From contig RPFO01000629.1 in the NCBI GenBank assembly GCA_009746045.1, positions 1 to 64,000 of the forward strand: a stretch of DNA of 64,000 bases. The letters run 5' to 3'. Made by a program: the position numbers and the translations under genes. This document shows, one piece after another, positions 1 to 10,028 of the stretch. The notes under the pieces are model-generated. The model did not search any database. It was not told where the DNA came from and worked only from the letters and a program-made list of their open reading frames with translations. Each line of letters opens with the position of its first letter. Within the stretch, counting starts at the first letter, position 1. Source of the stretch: Mesostigma viride (Eukaryota; Streptophyta; Mesostigmatophyceae; Mesostigmatales; Mesostigmataceae).

Positions 1-316
1 GCCGTCTCCGCAGCAGCCAGAACTCCTGCTGGGCCTCGGCCCTCAGGCGCATCATTGATACATTGGGAGAGCCCGGAATTTCCGTGCTCTCCACCACCAC
101 TCTCGCCTGATTGTCAGGCACGCATTGGTAAGCAGGGTTCAAATCTGAATCGGGTGGCACCAGATCGATCATGCCATTGCCGAACGCAATGACACCTGCA
201 CCCCACTGTGCAGAAGGTCCGAGCAACTCTACATCAATTCTGATGTTTGCAGCGTGCTCATTTTTGTCGACCATCACATAGGTATGCTGAGAACCGAAAA
301 TATTGCTCTGCTCCAT
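1..316 (-). CDS. Partial unknown protein, runs off left edge
   Basis: An open frame begins with ATG at 316 (first residues MEQSNIFGSQHTYVMVDKNE) and stays open to the window edge, giving about 105 codons with no stop. The translation has a normal, non-repetitive composition, for example HAANIRIDVELLGPSAQW and GAGVIAFGNGMIDLVPPDSD. This looks like real coding rather than chance. I do not recognise a domain. No signal peptide or membrane segment is visible. The start could be further upstream, because the frame is open for some codons before this ATG. The frame points away from the transposase-like gene to its right. The product, and whether an intron follows, cannot be judged from this fragment. 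Confidence 0.45.
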   Translation of the reverse strand, partial: MEQSNIFGSQHTYVMVDKNEHAANIRIDVELLGPSAQWGAGVIAFGNGMIDLVPPDSDLNPAYQCVPDNQARVVVESTEIPGSPNVSMMRLRAEAQQEFWLLRRR

Positions 317-636
317 TTGTGACAGTGTTAAATTTCGGCAAGGTTGGCTGCTTGCAATCGACAGGAAATTGGTGACCCCGACAGCCAGACGCGCAAGGGT
401 TATAACTGCAGGTAGAACCCAAAATTTGTCGATAAGGAGTAATGGAAGGGCACGACCACCAGTCACTAGTATTCGCTTCACCGGACACCTTTTTCAGCTT
501 CCGGATAAAATTCAGCAAGAGCAGCGGCGATTAGATACTAAATATTGCGTTATTGGTTCGTACCGTACCCAGACAAAAATTGTACTAGTGACGCAATTGT
601 ACTAGGCGGAATGACAACTGCGCCCGGCAAATAAGT
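317..636. other. Intergenic, nothing recognised
   Basis: This is upstream sequence of the left-edge frame. Short frames exist on both strands, but none has a convincing composition or splice context. No repeat was recognised. Confidence 0.4.
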
Positions 637-850
637 ATTTATTGCTCCAACCCCACACCTAACTTGTTCCGGAGCTGTTCGAAGCGAAGAGCAATGGGAG
701 GGATCGGACCCGAGCCAGATTTGAGTGCGGAACATGATGGCTGGCCTACCTCACTCCGAACATTAAGGTGGACCCGGGTTCGAATCCTGTCAGTGCTATT
801 CGCTTCGAACAGTTCCGGAACGATTTTTTTTGTGGGGGTGGAGCAATAAA
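637..850. mobile_element. MITE-like element with ~55-bp terminal inverted repeats and an internal B-box
   Basis: The left arm (about 638-692) begins TTTATTGCTCCAACCCCAC and includes GTTCGAAGCGAA. The right arm (about 793-850) is its reverse complement with a few mismatches and an A-run indel. The roughly 100-bp centre contains GGTTCGAATCC (777-787), which matches the RNA polymerase III B-box of tRNA genes. No transposase frame is inside, so this would be non-autonomous. Alternatives are a tRNA-derived SINE copy in an inverted pair or an RNA hairpin gene. No target-site duplication was clear by eye. Confidence 0.6.
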
Positions 851-1107
851 TTCTCGACATGCAGAAACAAATGTCGAATAGATTGTGCAAAAAAATATCG
901 AAATCCTTATCATTATTTAAATATACAGCATAAAATTATGTTGCAGTAAAAAATAACTGTTAATTGAAGGCCGCAAAAAATTATCAACTACCCTTAAACT
1001 TGACCTCAGAAAGATCTCGAAAAATATATACAATATATGCGGCCACCTTTTTACACCCTACTGAAGCCCCACTCTAAAGATATAATACAAGCCGAAACTA
1101 GGGCGTC
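851..1107. other. AT-rich spacer
   Basis: A locally AT-rich stretch with runs of A and T lies between the MITE-like element and the 3' end of the transposase-like gene. No gene is seen. Confidence 0.4.
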
Positions 1108-1128
1108 GTCTACCCGCAGCGAGACCCC
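1108..1128. repeat. 22-bp palindrome copy just past the transposase stop
   Basis: This copy has the core GTCTACCCGCAGCGAGAC, with the left GGG lost. It lies 11 bp beyond the stop codon of the transposase-like gene. It belongs to the family described at 9488-9951. Confidence 0.6.
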
Positions 1129-1138
1129 AATTTCTTGT

Positions 1139-4100
1139 TTAAGTCGGTGCCGGCCCCTCCGGGGCTTCATCCTTGATCACCAGCGCAGTAAGCCACTTGT
1201 CGAGCTCCTTGCTCATCCTGATGTCGGCACACATTCCGTCGCTGCGCACGCGTGCTTCTAGACGGAGAGCCGGAGCGACGCAGAGATAGCAATTCACAAG
1301 CTCGGGCTGGCGTGACGGTGGCCAATCCTCAACGTTGAGCGTGAAATGCAGGGGGTCATGCTTATCCCGCTTCCAAATCCGAACGGGAAGAATGCCGTTC
1401 CCGGCGAGGAACAGCTCCTTCTCCCGTCCGTTCCGGCCCTCGACCCACCTCTCGAAGTTCTCGTCTAACACGATCGGCCCGGCTTCGCTTACAACCTCAG
1501 CCAACCAGAACGGGTGGATGGGATCGTGATCCGTGTCCTTGTCCGATGGAACTGCCACATAGTCGTGGAGTCTCATCTGCCGGCCCATCGCCTCCCGCTT
1601 GTCCTTCAGCTGCTCCCCCCGCGTCACCATGCGAACCGGAGGGTTGGGCTGGCTCGGTGGCAGCAAACGGACAGTTTTCATCGAGCTTCCTGCATCATTG
1701 AACTCGATGATAAACGACCACTCGCTTAGACATCCCTCAAACCGCCCAGCCAAACAGGGCGGACAGTAGCAGGAATAGCGCCTAATCATCAAAAGGCCAG
1801 GGTCGGACTTGTCCAGTCGCCACCAATGCGCCTTCTTGATGCCAGGCACCTCCTCCACCTCCGCGCGTCGGCCGGACTCGACGTCCTGTCATCAAATAGT
1901 TAGGGCAAAAAGAATACCGTTCAAGTTAGCAAAATTGACCAAAAATCAATAAAACAGGGTATAGCTGCAGAGAGACCCCTTACAAAAAAAAAAATAACGA
2001 CAAGACATCAAGTGATCAAAATTCGACACAGGGTATAGCTGCAGAGAGACCCCATTCGAATCATAATAACAACGTACGACAAGATATTAAGTGATCGAAA
2101 TTCGACACAGGGTATAGCTGCAGAGAGACCCCATTCGAATCATAATAACAACGTACGACAAGATATCAAGTGATCGAAATTCGACACAGGGTATAGCTGC
2201 AGAGAGACCCCTTCATACCGATAGAACAAGCGAAATTTCATACCTAAAAGAAAAGCAACCCATTGACAGTATATAGGGTCTCTCTGCAGAGATACCTTTA
2301 TTGGGTTTGAATTTTTATAGAACAGCGGCAGTTGACGTCTTAAAACCTGAAATAACACACAATTCCGTACCGGGGGTAAAAGGAAGAAGTGGCGAGTGAC
2401 GTTCTCGGCCCGCGCGCGGGCCGACTCCCTGCTCGATGTCTTGCCGCCCTGCCAGTTCTGGTTCAAGTAGGCGACTAGCTGGTGGGTCTCAAGTATGTGC
2501 TGGTTTTCGGGAATCCTCTGCATTTCCCTCAAGACGCACTTGCACTTCGCTCCTTGACCATCCACCTCCCCCTTCCCATGCTGCTCCCCCATGTAGTGGA
2601 ACTCAAAGGCCTGCAGGTCGGGATCCCCATGAGCAGACCGTTAATCTGGTTAATCACGTACCTGGACTTAAACTGCACCGCGCAGTTGTCCGAGCACATG
2701 TACAGGTTTCGCACCTCTACCCCTACTTCTACCCGCAGGGTTTCCAGAATCTTGCGAAGAGCGTATACGAGTGCGCGCTCGCCCCGCTTGATACTGGAAT
2801 CCCCCAGGAAAAAGAAGACGCGCTTTTCCAGCTCGCCGTTGAGCCGATAACGCACGATCATGGGCATCAGGATGTGGCTGCGCTTGTGGAAGTACTGCGA
2901 CTGCAGTTGGACGTAGCTGCTGTTCTCGTAGTTCTCGGCCCAGTCGCCGTGCACGAGCACGTCCCCCTCTCTCAGATTCTTCTCCCGATCCTTGATTGTA
3001 TCCGCCTGCGACCAGGCCGTAAAGCAGTGCACGGTGAACTTGTCCCACATCTTAAGAATCTCGTCCCGCAGCTCAGCTGGGGTGGACCTCATTTGGACTT
3101 GCTCGGGCCGCTTCACCTTCTTCGCCGCCCTGCCATCGGTCTCGCCCTGTTTCGCAAAGGTCCGCAGACAGTTTCGATTTGCAATAAAATCGCATTTCGA
3201 TAAGATAACTGCAACTCACAAAGGGTCTCGCTGCAGCTATAGGTCACAAAAAAAAAAGTCAACAACATATTAACGGAGAAATAAAATCGAAACCAACTCA
3301 CATTCACCCGTCGGGTCACAGTCTGCTCCACCATCTCGAACTTGAACCAATTCAGAATCTCCGTGGAATTCTTGTCCCGATCACACTGCACCCAGTTATT
3401 ATGGATGCCGCATGATTCCTCAGGACAGAACCCCTCCACACACGCCATCTTCAGTATGCGGTGAACCCTCTCCGTCCTCGGCACCCCATCTTCGTCCTCC
3501 ACCAGCCTCTCAGAAATGTCGAGGTCTTCCAGGTCCCGTCCCCGCCATTCATCTTCCCCTCCCCCTCTTCCATCCCCCGCCCATTCCGCCCCCTTCACGC
3601 AGCCCGTTATCCCTGCCGTCAGTCTCGGCGGACACCGGGCAGTGAAAGTGCTTGATCCAGTCCGTCGAGTGAATGGCTTTCCACATTCCGCAAGTACCGT
3701 CCGGCTCTCTGTACTTGGAGCATCCCGCACACTCCGCGCCACACTTGCAGTTCTTGCCGTGGTTCGCATTGGAGTGCTTGGTCCACGCCCCCATGGCCGA
3801 CTGCATGGTGACGTGCTTCTCACACGCGCACAGGTTCCTCTCCTTCCACTTGCCCTTGATGCAATCGGGCGCGTATTTGCAGAAGGTCGTGTAGCCCACG
3901 TGAATGCCCACGTCCTTATCATACTGGTTACTCCTTTTGTTCCAGTACGCATGCTTTTCGAGAAAGTGATTGTACATGTCCTCCTTGGAGGTCATGTAAT
4001 AGCGCGCTCCCTCAACGGCGACGAGCACCCCGTGATTGCCACGACCCTCCCTGCTGTAAGTGCGCTTGACATCCTTCATCTGGGAGGAGGCGCGCGACTC

Positions 4101-5224
4101 ATCATCGTGCATCCACGCGTCCACTATCGCGTCAATCACGAATTGCGGCAAAGGGCGCCCCTTGCGAGCCTGCGCGTGTCTGAGGTAGTCCAACTTCTGC
4201 TGCCTTCGTATCGCGCGAATTCCGCGAATCTTCTTGGCGTCCATCCCCGTCAGGTTCTCCAACTCCGCGGCCGAAAACTCCTTCTCCAAGTCGTCACCAC
4301 AGTAAAGCGTGGACATCAGCACCATCCTGACGTCTCTGTCTGCGTCGCTTTTGGTCAGACCATCAAAAAAGCCGTTAATCCGAGCCACCCAGAACCTGTT
4401 CAGTTCTGCCATCCGCTCCTGATTGTAAAGCTTTTTCGCCTCCTCATGATACTTCCCGTGACCTAGTTCAGCGGCCCTAGAGTTAAAGCCAGCAATCATC
4501 TGGTCGAAAGCCGGCCCCCGCCCCTCGGGTTTTGTCATCGCCTGAGCCGCTTCAAACGCCTGGTCAGCGAAATATTCCCCAATAACCCTCTTTGATTTCG
4601 AGTATTCTCCCGGCCGCTTGACTTCCTTGGCTTCAGGCTGCGCTGGATTCTGGTTCTCATCTCCGAAAACCCTTTTTGCGCCAGTTGACTGCTTCGTCCC
4701 GGTGTTCAACTTAATTGCACTGAATCCTGGACGACCGGACGCAAGGGCGAAAACTCCCACCCGTTCGCGTGCTGCATGCCATGACGACCGGCACAACGAA
4801 ATCCATGCAAATCGAGTATCGTTGGGAAAAGCGACAATTACAGACAAAGTTCGAAAGTGTATCATTTTTTACCACGATTGGGGTCTAGCTGCAGCTAGAC
4901 CCTTAGAGGGGCTTTTTCCGTTAGACGAAAAGATTACCTGATGTGGTGAACTTAGCATACCCCGACCAAGATTGGGGTCTCGCTGCAGCTAGACCCTTCA
5001 TTGCGGCGTGCGATTGTTAAATCACAGACTTCTGATTCATTAATTTTATAGCAACCATAAAGAGGGTCTAGCTGCAGCGAGACCCTTGAATTTAAGCTAT
5101 TGCTTGTGGTTATAAATGGTCTAGCTGCAGAGAGACCCCAATAAGGACGAAAAGATTTCAGGTTTTCCTCACCTTCGCGGCTCATTCTCTTATTAGTTCT
5201 CCCAGAACACTCAGATACCTGCAT
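1139..5224 (-). CDS. DDE/RNase-H-like transposase-type protein, 4 exons, two frame breaks
   Basis: Proposed exons are 5224-5173 (tentative), 4771-3302, 3146-2371 and 1885-1139; all introns are GT-AG. The upstream half has Cys clusters, CACEKH (about 3810-3835) and CKCGAECAGCSK (about 3715-3752). The core has HGDWAENY (about 2930-2953), FFLGDSS, SDNCAVQFKSRY (about 2658-2697) and HGKGEVDG (about 2555-2580). The tail has CYCPPCLAGRFEGC. This order matches an uncharacterised transposase-like family of animals and algae with FAENY / SD-CA-QYK / HGKG-DG motifs. The three acidic sites suggest an RNase-H/DDE catalytic fold (inference). Exon lengths do not fit intron phases unless one base is gained near 3560-3610 and one is lost near 2600-2625, exactly where the frame changes. 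It is therefore a decayed copy, or there are two sequence errors. The first exon (MQVSECSGRTNKRMSRE) fits by phase only; without it, the frame opens at 4865. All three introns contain the 22-bp palindromes. Confidence 0.72.
1957..2296. repeat. Intronic cluster of five palindromes in ~79-bp tandem repeats
   Basis: Copies start at 1957, 2031, 2110, 2189 and 2276. The first four share the half sites GGGTATAGCTGC and AGAGAGACCCC and are spaced 74, 79 and 79 bp, with the flanking DNA repeated too (a true tandem duplication of about 79 bp). The fifth is in the other orientation (GGGTCTCTCTGC). All lie inside the 1886-2370 intron of the transposase-like gene. Confidence 0.85.
3223..3243. repeat. Palindrome copy in transposase intron
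   Basis: One copy with left half GGGTCTCGCTGC and right half AGCTATAGG lies in the 155-bp intron 3147-3301. Confidence 0.8.
4881..5139. repeat. Four palindromes in the proposed first intron of the transposase gene
   Basis: Copies lie at 4881-4902 (perfect palindrome, core AGCTGCAGCT), 4975-4996, 5064-5085 and 5118-5139 (left end one G short). Spacing is irregular (94, 89 and 54 bp), and the DNA between copies is not obviously repeated. They fall within the proposed intron 4772-5172. Confidence 0.88.
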
Positions 5225-5580
5225 GGCGAGAATAACAAAAATAACACAGTAGCATTGATAAAATTGTTTATCAGAAAATATATATACTAATTACAGTATA
5301 TTTTGCAAAAGATTTTATAATATATTGTGAATAGCATGGTTAAATTCCACATACTTTAATAATATGGTATGTTAAAGTATATAGAATCATTATTTAGTAA
5401 ATCATTTACAAGAAAAAGTGGTATAGACTATTATTATTATATAGTTCGGCAATCTATGATAGTAAGACGTACCGGATGTCAGGTTTATCAGCGGGCTCCA
5501 GGGCTATAGCGTCTCGCTGCAGCGTGATTGTTTGGTGCTATGACTGATTTCAGTAGATGTGCAGAAAAAAATTTATTTCC
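5225..5580. other. AT-rich spacer with one partial palindrome
   Basis: Strongly AT-rich DNA with tracts such as tatatatactaattacag. A degenerate palindrome piece (GCGTCTCGCTGCAGCG) sits at 5509-5524. No gene is seen. Confidence 0.5.
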
Positions 5581-5592
5581 ATGACCACACCA

Positions 5593-5604
5593 GGAATCGA
5601 ACCC
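5593..5604 (-). promoter_or_regulatory. B-box-like motif (tRNA-derived sequence?)
   Basis: The minus strand reads GGGTTCGATTCC followed by TGGTG, which resembles a tRNA T-arm and is the second such motif in the left block. The upstream minus-strand DNA (about 5650-5605) could be the body of a tRNA-derived SINE, but I could not fold a full cloverleaf, so no tRNA is called. Confidence 0.35.
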
Positions 5605-5639
5605 AGAACCTCATTGTACATTGACGCATGGTAACGATG

Positions 5640-5963
5640 TCAGCCAAACATCCGAATGTTCCCAGGTAAATGGGCTGGAGGTCGTCTCTTTTTATACCTG
5701 CGGCCACAAGCACGGGTGACGGCATATTGGATGTCGTCCAATCCGCTAGCTTGGTTCCAAAAGATGGGATCGAGCTTTTGCACCAGCGCCGCGCTTCCAG
5801 TTTTCAGTTCCGTGGGGAGGAACGAGGATGCCACGTTTCCAATTTTTTCAATACCGTTCAGCCCTGTGACGCCGCGTCCGTTTTGCGAATTGCGACCGTC
5901 CCATCGCCCATCGAAAAAGAAGCGCAGCCGCAGAGAGACCCCATAGCTGATACGAGCTGCCAT
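5640..5963 (-). CDS. Small hypothetical ORF, weak
   Basis: A 107-codon frame runs from 5963 to 5640, with segments such as ALVQKLDPIFWNQASGLDDI and a basic tail near CGRRYKKRRPP. No family is recognised. The opposite strand is also open here, so coding status is uncertain. A half palindrome (about 5924-5942) lies at its start. Confidence 0.15.
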   Translation of the reverse strand: MAARISYGVSLRLRFFFDGRWDGRNSQNGRGVTGLNGIEKIGNVASSFLPTELKTGSAALVQKLDPIFWNQASGLDDIQYAVTRACGRRYKKRRPPAHLPGNIRMFG

Positions 5964-6688
5964 ATCGTTTCGACGTTTGCATGCTACCTGCTGGATTATA
6001 AAATCCTACGTTGATACCTGCCTGGTGCCGGAAGTTTACAAGGAAATCGGTCTGCTTTCGCCGCACAACGAAAAAAAGGTGAGCTTTTGCCGCATCCTGG
6101 ATGGTAGGCTGACTAAAATTGTTCTATCAAAAACGGCAACTAAACAGCGCATGCACGCCGACGACACAGTTAGCCAGCTGGGCGAAGACATGTCCTTGCT
6201 GCCATCGCAAGAAACTCTATGTTGCAGCAAGAGTGATAAAAATGTCTGGCTTCCTTCTTTTCGTTGCTAGCTAAACCCTGCAGACATCTCGGTAGAGTCA
6301 GCTAAGCCGATCCTAATCCACATCTGGCATCCATCCCTTTAGTCTAGTTGCCATGGAGCGTTTCTTGGTCTCGCACATGTCGATCATGGTGGTGCTAGGC
6401 TTTCACTTGGGTCACCCTTTCCATGTTTGCTATGCCTTTGGTCTGGTTAGGTTATAGGTGTAGATGTGCACATACTGCATTTGCTGCGTTTCTAATCGGT
6501 GCTCCTGTTTGATGCTTTTTTTCCCCTTCATATCGTTTCGACGTTTGCATGCTACCTGCCGGATTATAACATCGGACGTTGCTACCTGCCTGCATAACGA
6601 TAGTTTGCAAGAAATCTTCATTTTGCCGAAACACAAAAAAAGGTGATCTTTTGCCGCAACGTGGATGGTAGGCTGACTAAAATTGTGC
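5960..6688. repeat. Pair of ~165-bp direct repeats
   Basis: The segment about 5960-6124 (from catatcgtttcgacgtttgc to tggtaggctgactaaaattg) recurs with scattered mismatches at about 6528-6688. The 400 bp between them (6125-6527) holds no recognised gene. The second copy runs directly into the minisatellite that starts at 6686. Confidence 0.8.
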
Positions 6689-8815
6689 TGCTACGTATCA
6701 ATACATGTGGGGGGTGCTGCTACGTATCAATACATGTGGGGGGTGCTGCTACGTATCAATACATGTGGGGGGGTGCTGCTACGTATCAATACACGTGGGG
6801 GGTGCTGCTACGTATCAATACATGTGGGGGGGTGCTGCTACGTATCAATACATGTGGGGGGGTGCTGCTACGTATCAATACATGTGGGGGGTGCTGCTAC
6901 GTATCAATACACGTGGGGGGGTGCTGCTACGTATCAATACATGTGGGGGGTGCTGCTACGTATCAATACATGTGGGGGGGTGCTGCTACGTATCAATACA
7001 TGTGGGGGGTGCTGCTACGTATCAATACATGTGGGGGGGTGCTGCTACGTATCAATACACGTGGGGGGTGCTGCTACGTATCAATACATGTGGGGGGTGC
7101 TGCTACGTATCAATACATGGGGGGGTGCTGCTACGTATCAATACATGTGGGGGGGTGCTGCTACGTATCAATACACGTGGGGGGTGCTGCTACGTATCAA
7201 TACATGTGGGGGGGTGCTGCTACGTATCAATACATGTGGGGGGTGCTGCTACGTATCAATACATGTGGGGGGTGCTGCTACGTATCAATACATGTGTGGG
7301 GGGGATGCTACGTATCAATACATGGGGGGGTGCTGCTACGTATCAATACATGTGGGGGGGTGCTGCTACGTATCAATACATGTGGGGGGGTGCTGCTACG
7401 TATCAATACACGTGGGGGGGTGCTGCTACGTATCAATACACGTGGGGGGGTGCTGCTACGTATCAATACATGTGGGGGGTGCTGCTACGTATCAATACAT
7501 GTGGGGGGGTGCTGCTACGTATCAATACATGTGGGGGGGTGCTGCTACGTATCAATACATGTGTGGGGGGATGCTACGTATCAATACATGTGGGGGGTGC
7601 TGCTACGTATCAATACACGTGGGGGGTGCTGCTACGTATCAATACATGTGGGGGGGTGCTGCTACGTATCAATACATGTGGGGGGTGCTGCTACGTGTCA
7701 ATACATGTGGGGGGGTGCTGCTACGTATCAATACATGTGTGGGGGGATGCTACGTATCAATACATGTGGGGGTGCTGCTACGTATCAATACATGTGGGGG
7801 GGTGCTGCTACGTATCAATACATGTGGGGGGTGCTGCTACGTATCAATACACTGTGGGGGGTGCTGCTACGTATCAATACACGTGGGGGGGTGCTGCTAC
7901 GTATCAATACATGTGGGGGGTGCTGCTACGTATCAATACATGTGGGGGGGTGCTGCTACGTATCAATACATGTGGGGGGTGCTGCTACGTATCAATACAT
8001 GTGGGGGGGATGCTACGTATCAATACATGTGGGGGGGTGCTGCTACGTATCAATACACGTGGGGGGTGCTGCTACGTATCAATACATGTGGGGGGTGCTG
8101 CTACGTATCAATACATGTGGGGGGGTGCTGCTACGTATCAATACATGTGGGGGGGGATGCTACGTATCAATACATGTGGGGGGTGCTGCTACGTATCAAT
8201 ACATGTGGGGGGTGCTGCTACGTATCAATACATGTGGGGGGGTGCTGCTACGTATCAATACACGTGGGGGGTGCTGCTACGTATCAATACACGTGGGGGG
8301 TGCTGCTACGTATCAATACATGTGGGGGGTGCTGCTACGTATCAATACATGTGGGGGGTGCTGCTACGTATCAATACATGTGGGGGGTGCTGCTACGTAT
8401 CAATACATGTGGGGGGTGCTGCTACGTATCAATACATGTGGGGGGGGATGCTACGTATCAATACACGTGGGGGGTGCTGCTACGTATCAATACATGTGGG
8501 GGGGTGCTGCTACGTATCAATACATGTGGGGGGTGCTGCTACGTATCAATACATGTGGGGGGTGCTGCTACGTATCAATACATGTGGGGGGGTGCTGCTA
8601 CGTATCAATACATGTGTGGGGGGGATGCTACGTATCAATACATGTGGGGGGGTGCTGCTACGTATCAATACATGTGGGGGGGTGCTGCTACGTATCAATA
8701 CATGTGGGGGGTGCTGCTACGTATCAATACATGTGGGGGGGATGCTACGTATTAATACACGTGGGGGGTGATGCTACGTATCAATACATGTGGGGGGTGA
8801 TGCTACGTATCATTT
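6686..8815 (+). repeat. G-rich ~28-30-bp minisatellite, roughly 75 units
   Basis: The unit reads GCTGCTACGTATCAATAC, then ATGT or ACGT, then a run of 5-8 G. Unit length varies mainly through the G-run and through CTGCT/GATGCT variants. Long open frames in all three phases are a by-product of the repeat; I do not call them genes. The G-runs at regular spacing suggest quadruplex-forming potential on this strand. Confidence 0.95.
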
Positions 8816-9480
8816 ATTTATTCATGCCATCATCCCCCCACATTTAATTATTAATGCCATCACCCCCCACATTCTTTTATTCATGGCAGCACACCCCCAC
8901 ATTTATTTATTCATGCCATCACCCCCCACATTTAATTATTAATGCCAGCACCCCCCAACATTCATTTATTCATGCCATCACACCCCCACATTCTTTTATT
9001 CATGGCAGCACCCCCCCACATTTATTTATTCATGCCATCACCCCCCCACATTTAATTATTAATGCCAGCACCCCCCAACATTCATTTATTCATGCCATCA
9101 CACCCCCACATTCTTTTATTCATGGCAGCACCCCCCCACATTCTTTTATTCATGGCAGCACCCCCCACATTTATTTATTCATGCCATCACACCCCCACAT
9201 TCTTTTATTCATGGCAGCACCCCCCCACATTTATTTATTCATGCCATCACCCCCCCACATTTAATTATTAATGCCAGCACCCCCCAACATTCATTTATTC
9301 ATGCCATCACACCCCCACATTCTTTTATTCATGGCAGCACCCCCCCACATTTATTTATTCATGCCATCACCCCCCACATTTAATTATTAATGCCAGCACC
9401 CCCCCACATGCATTTATACATAGCATCCCCCCCCACATGTATTTATACGTAGCTTCCCCCCCCACATGTATTTATACGTG
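8816..9480 (-). repeat. C-rich ~31-bp minisatellite, inverted relative to the preceding array
   Basis: About 20 units of C-run + CACATTTATTTATTCATGCC + ATCA or AGCA. Its last units (about 9410-9480) read CCCCACATGTATTTATACGT. This is close to the reverse complement of the 6686-8815 unit, which shows that the two arrays share ancestry in opposite orientation. Confidence 0.9.
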
Positions 9481-9487
9481 GTCGTAA

Positions 9488-9951
9488 GGGTCTCGCTGCG
9501 GGTAGACCCTCGGAATTTTGTTTTTGTATTGACGTTAGGGTCTCGCTGCAGCGAGACCCCAAGGAATGTCAATTTTTCATGTTTTCATGATGGGGGGTCT
9601 TTCTTTTCTCACCCTTAAAATGATTTGTTTTTGTATCGGTGTTAGGGTCTCGCTGCAGCGAGACCCCTACGAATGTCGACTTTTAATGTTTGCAAGATGG
9701 GAGGGGGCTTTCTTCGCTCACCCTAAAAATTATTTGTTTTTGTTTGACGTTAGGGTCTCGCTGCAGCGAGACCCCAAGGAATGTATACTTTTTTATGTTT
9801 GCATGATGGGAGGTTGCTTGTTTACGCTCACCCTAAAAATGATTTGTTTTTGCTTGAAGTGAGGGTCTCGCTGCAGCGAGACGCCAAAGTTTTGCATTAA
9901 ACTAAATGTCCCTTTTAGAATCCACGAAAGGGTCTAGCTGCAGCGAGACCC
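9488..9951. repeat. Six palindromes, four of them in ~108-bp tandem repeats, upstream of the unknown gene
   Basis: Copies lie at 9488, 9538, 9645, 9753, 9863 and 9930. Those at 9538, 9645 and 9753 are perfect 22-bp palindromes (GGGTCTCGCTGC and its complement). Spacing of 107-110 bp reflects a tandem duplication that includes tgtttttgt-type flanks. A polypyrimidine tract plus CTGCAG at 10021-10028 follows directly, so the cluster may lie in a 5' intron of the next gene. Across the family, the outer GGGTCT/AGACCC arms are conserved while the central 10 bp vary independently in each half. Confidence 0.9.
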
Positions 9952-10028
9952 TCCCCATCGTTTTTCTGCCGGCGATTCAGATTCTGAATGACATTTGTGA
10001 AACTTGCTTTTTTGATATTGTTCTGCAG

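Noticed and set aside
777-787. tRNA gene
   Set aside because: Only a B-box/T-arm is recognisable; no acceptor stem, D-arm or anticodon arm could be paired.
1139-4865. KDZ/Zisupton-type transposase
   Set aside because: Cys clusters are present, but the motif set (WAENY, SDNCA-QFKS, HGKG-VDG) fits a different transposase-like family.
5593-5604. tRNA gene on the minus strand
   Set aside because: The T-arm motif is good, but the rest does not fold into a cloverleaf by eye; kept as a B-box only.
6643-8847. Three overlapping open frames of about 690-730 codons in the G-rich array
   Set aside because: All three phases are open because the repeat lacks stops; the protein is a low-complexity read of the unit (CYVSIHVGG and similar). 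No splice or codon-usage support.
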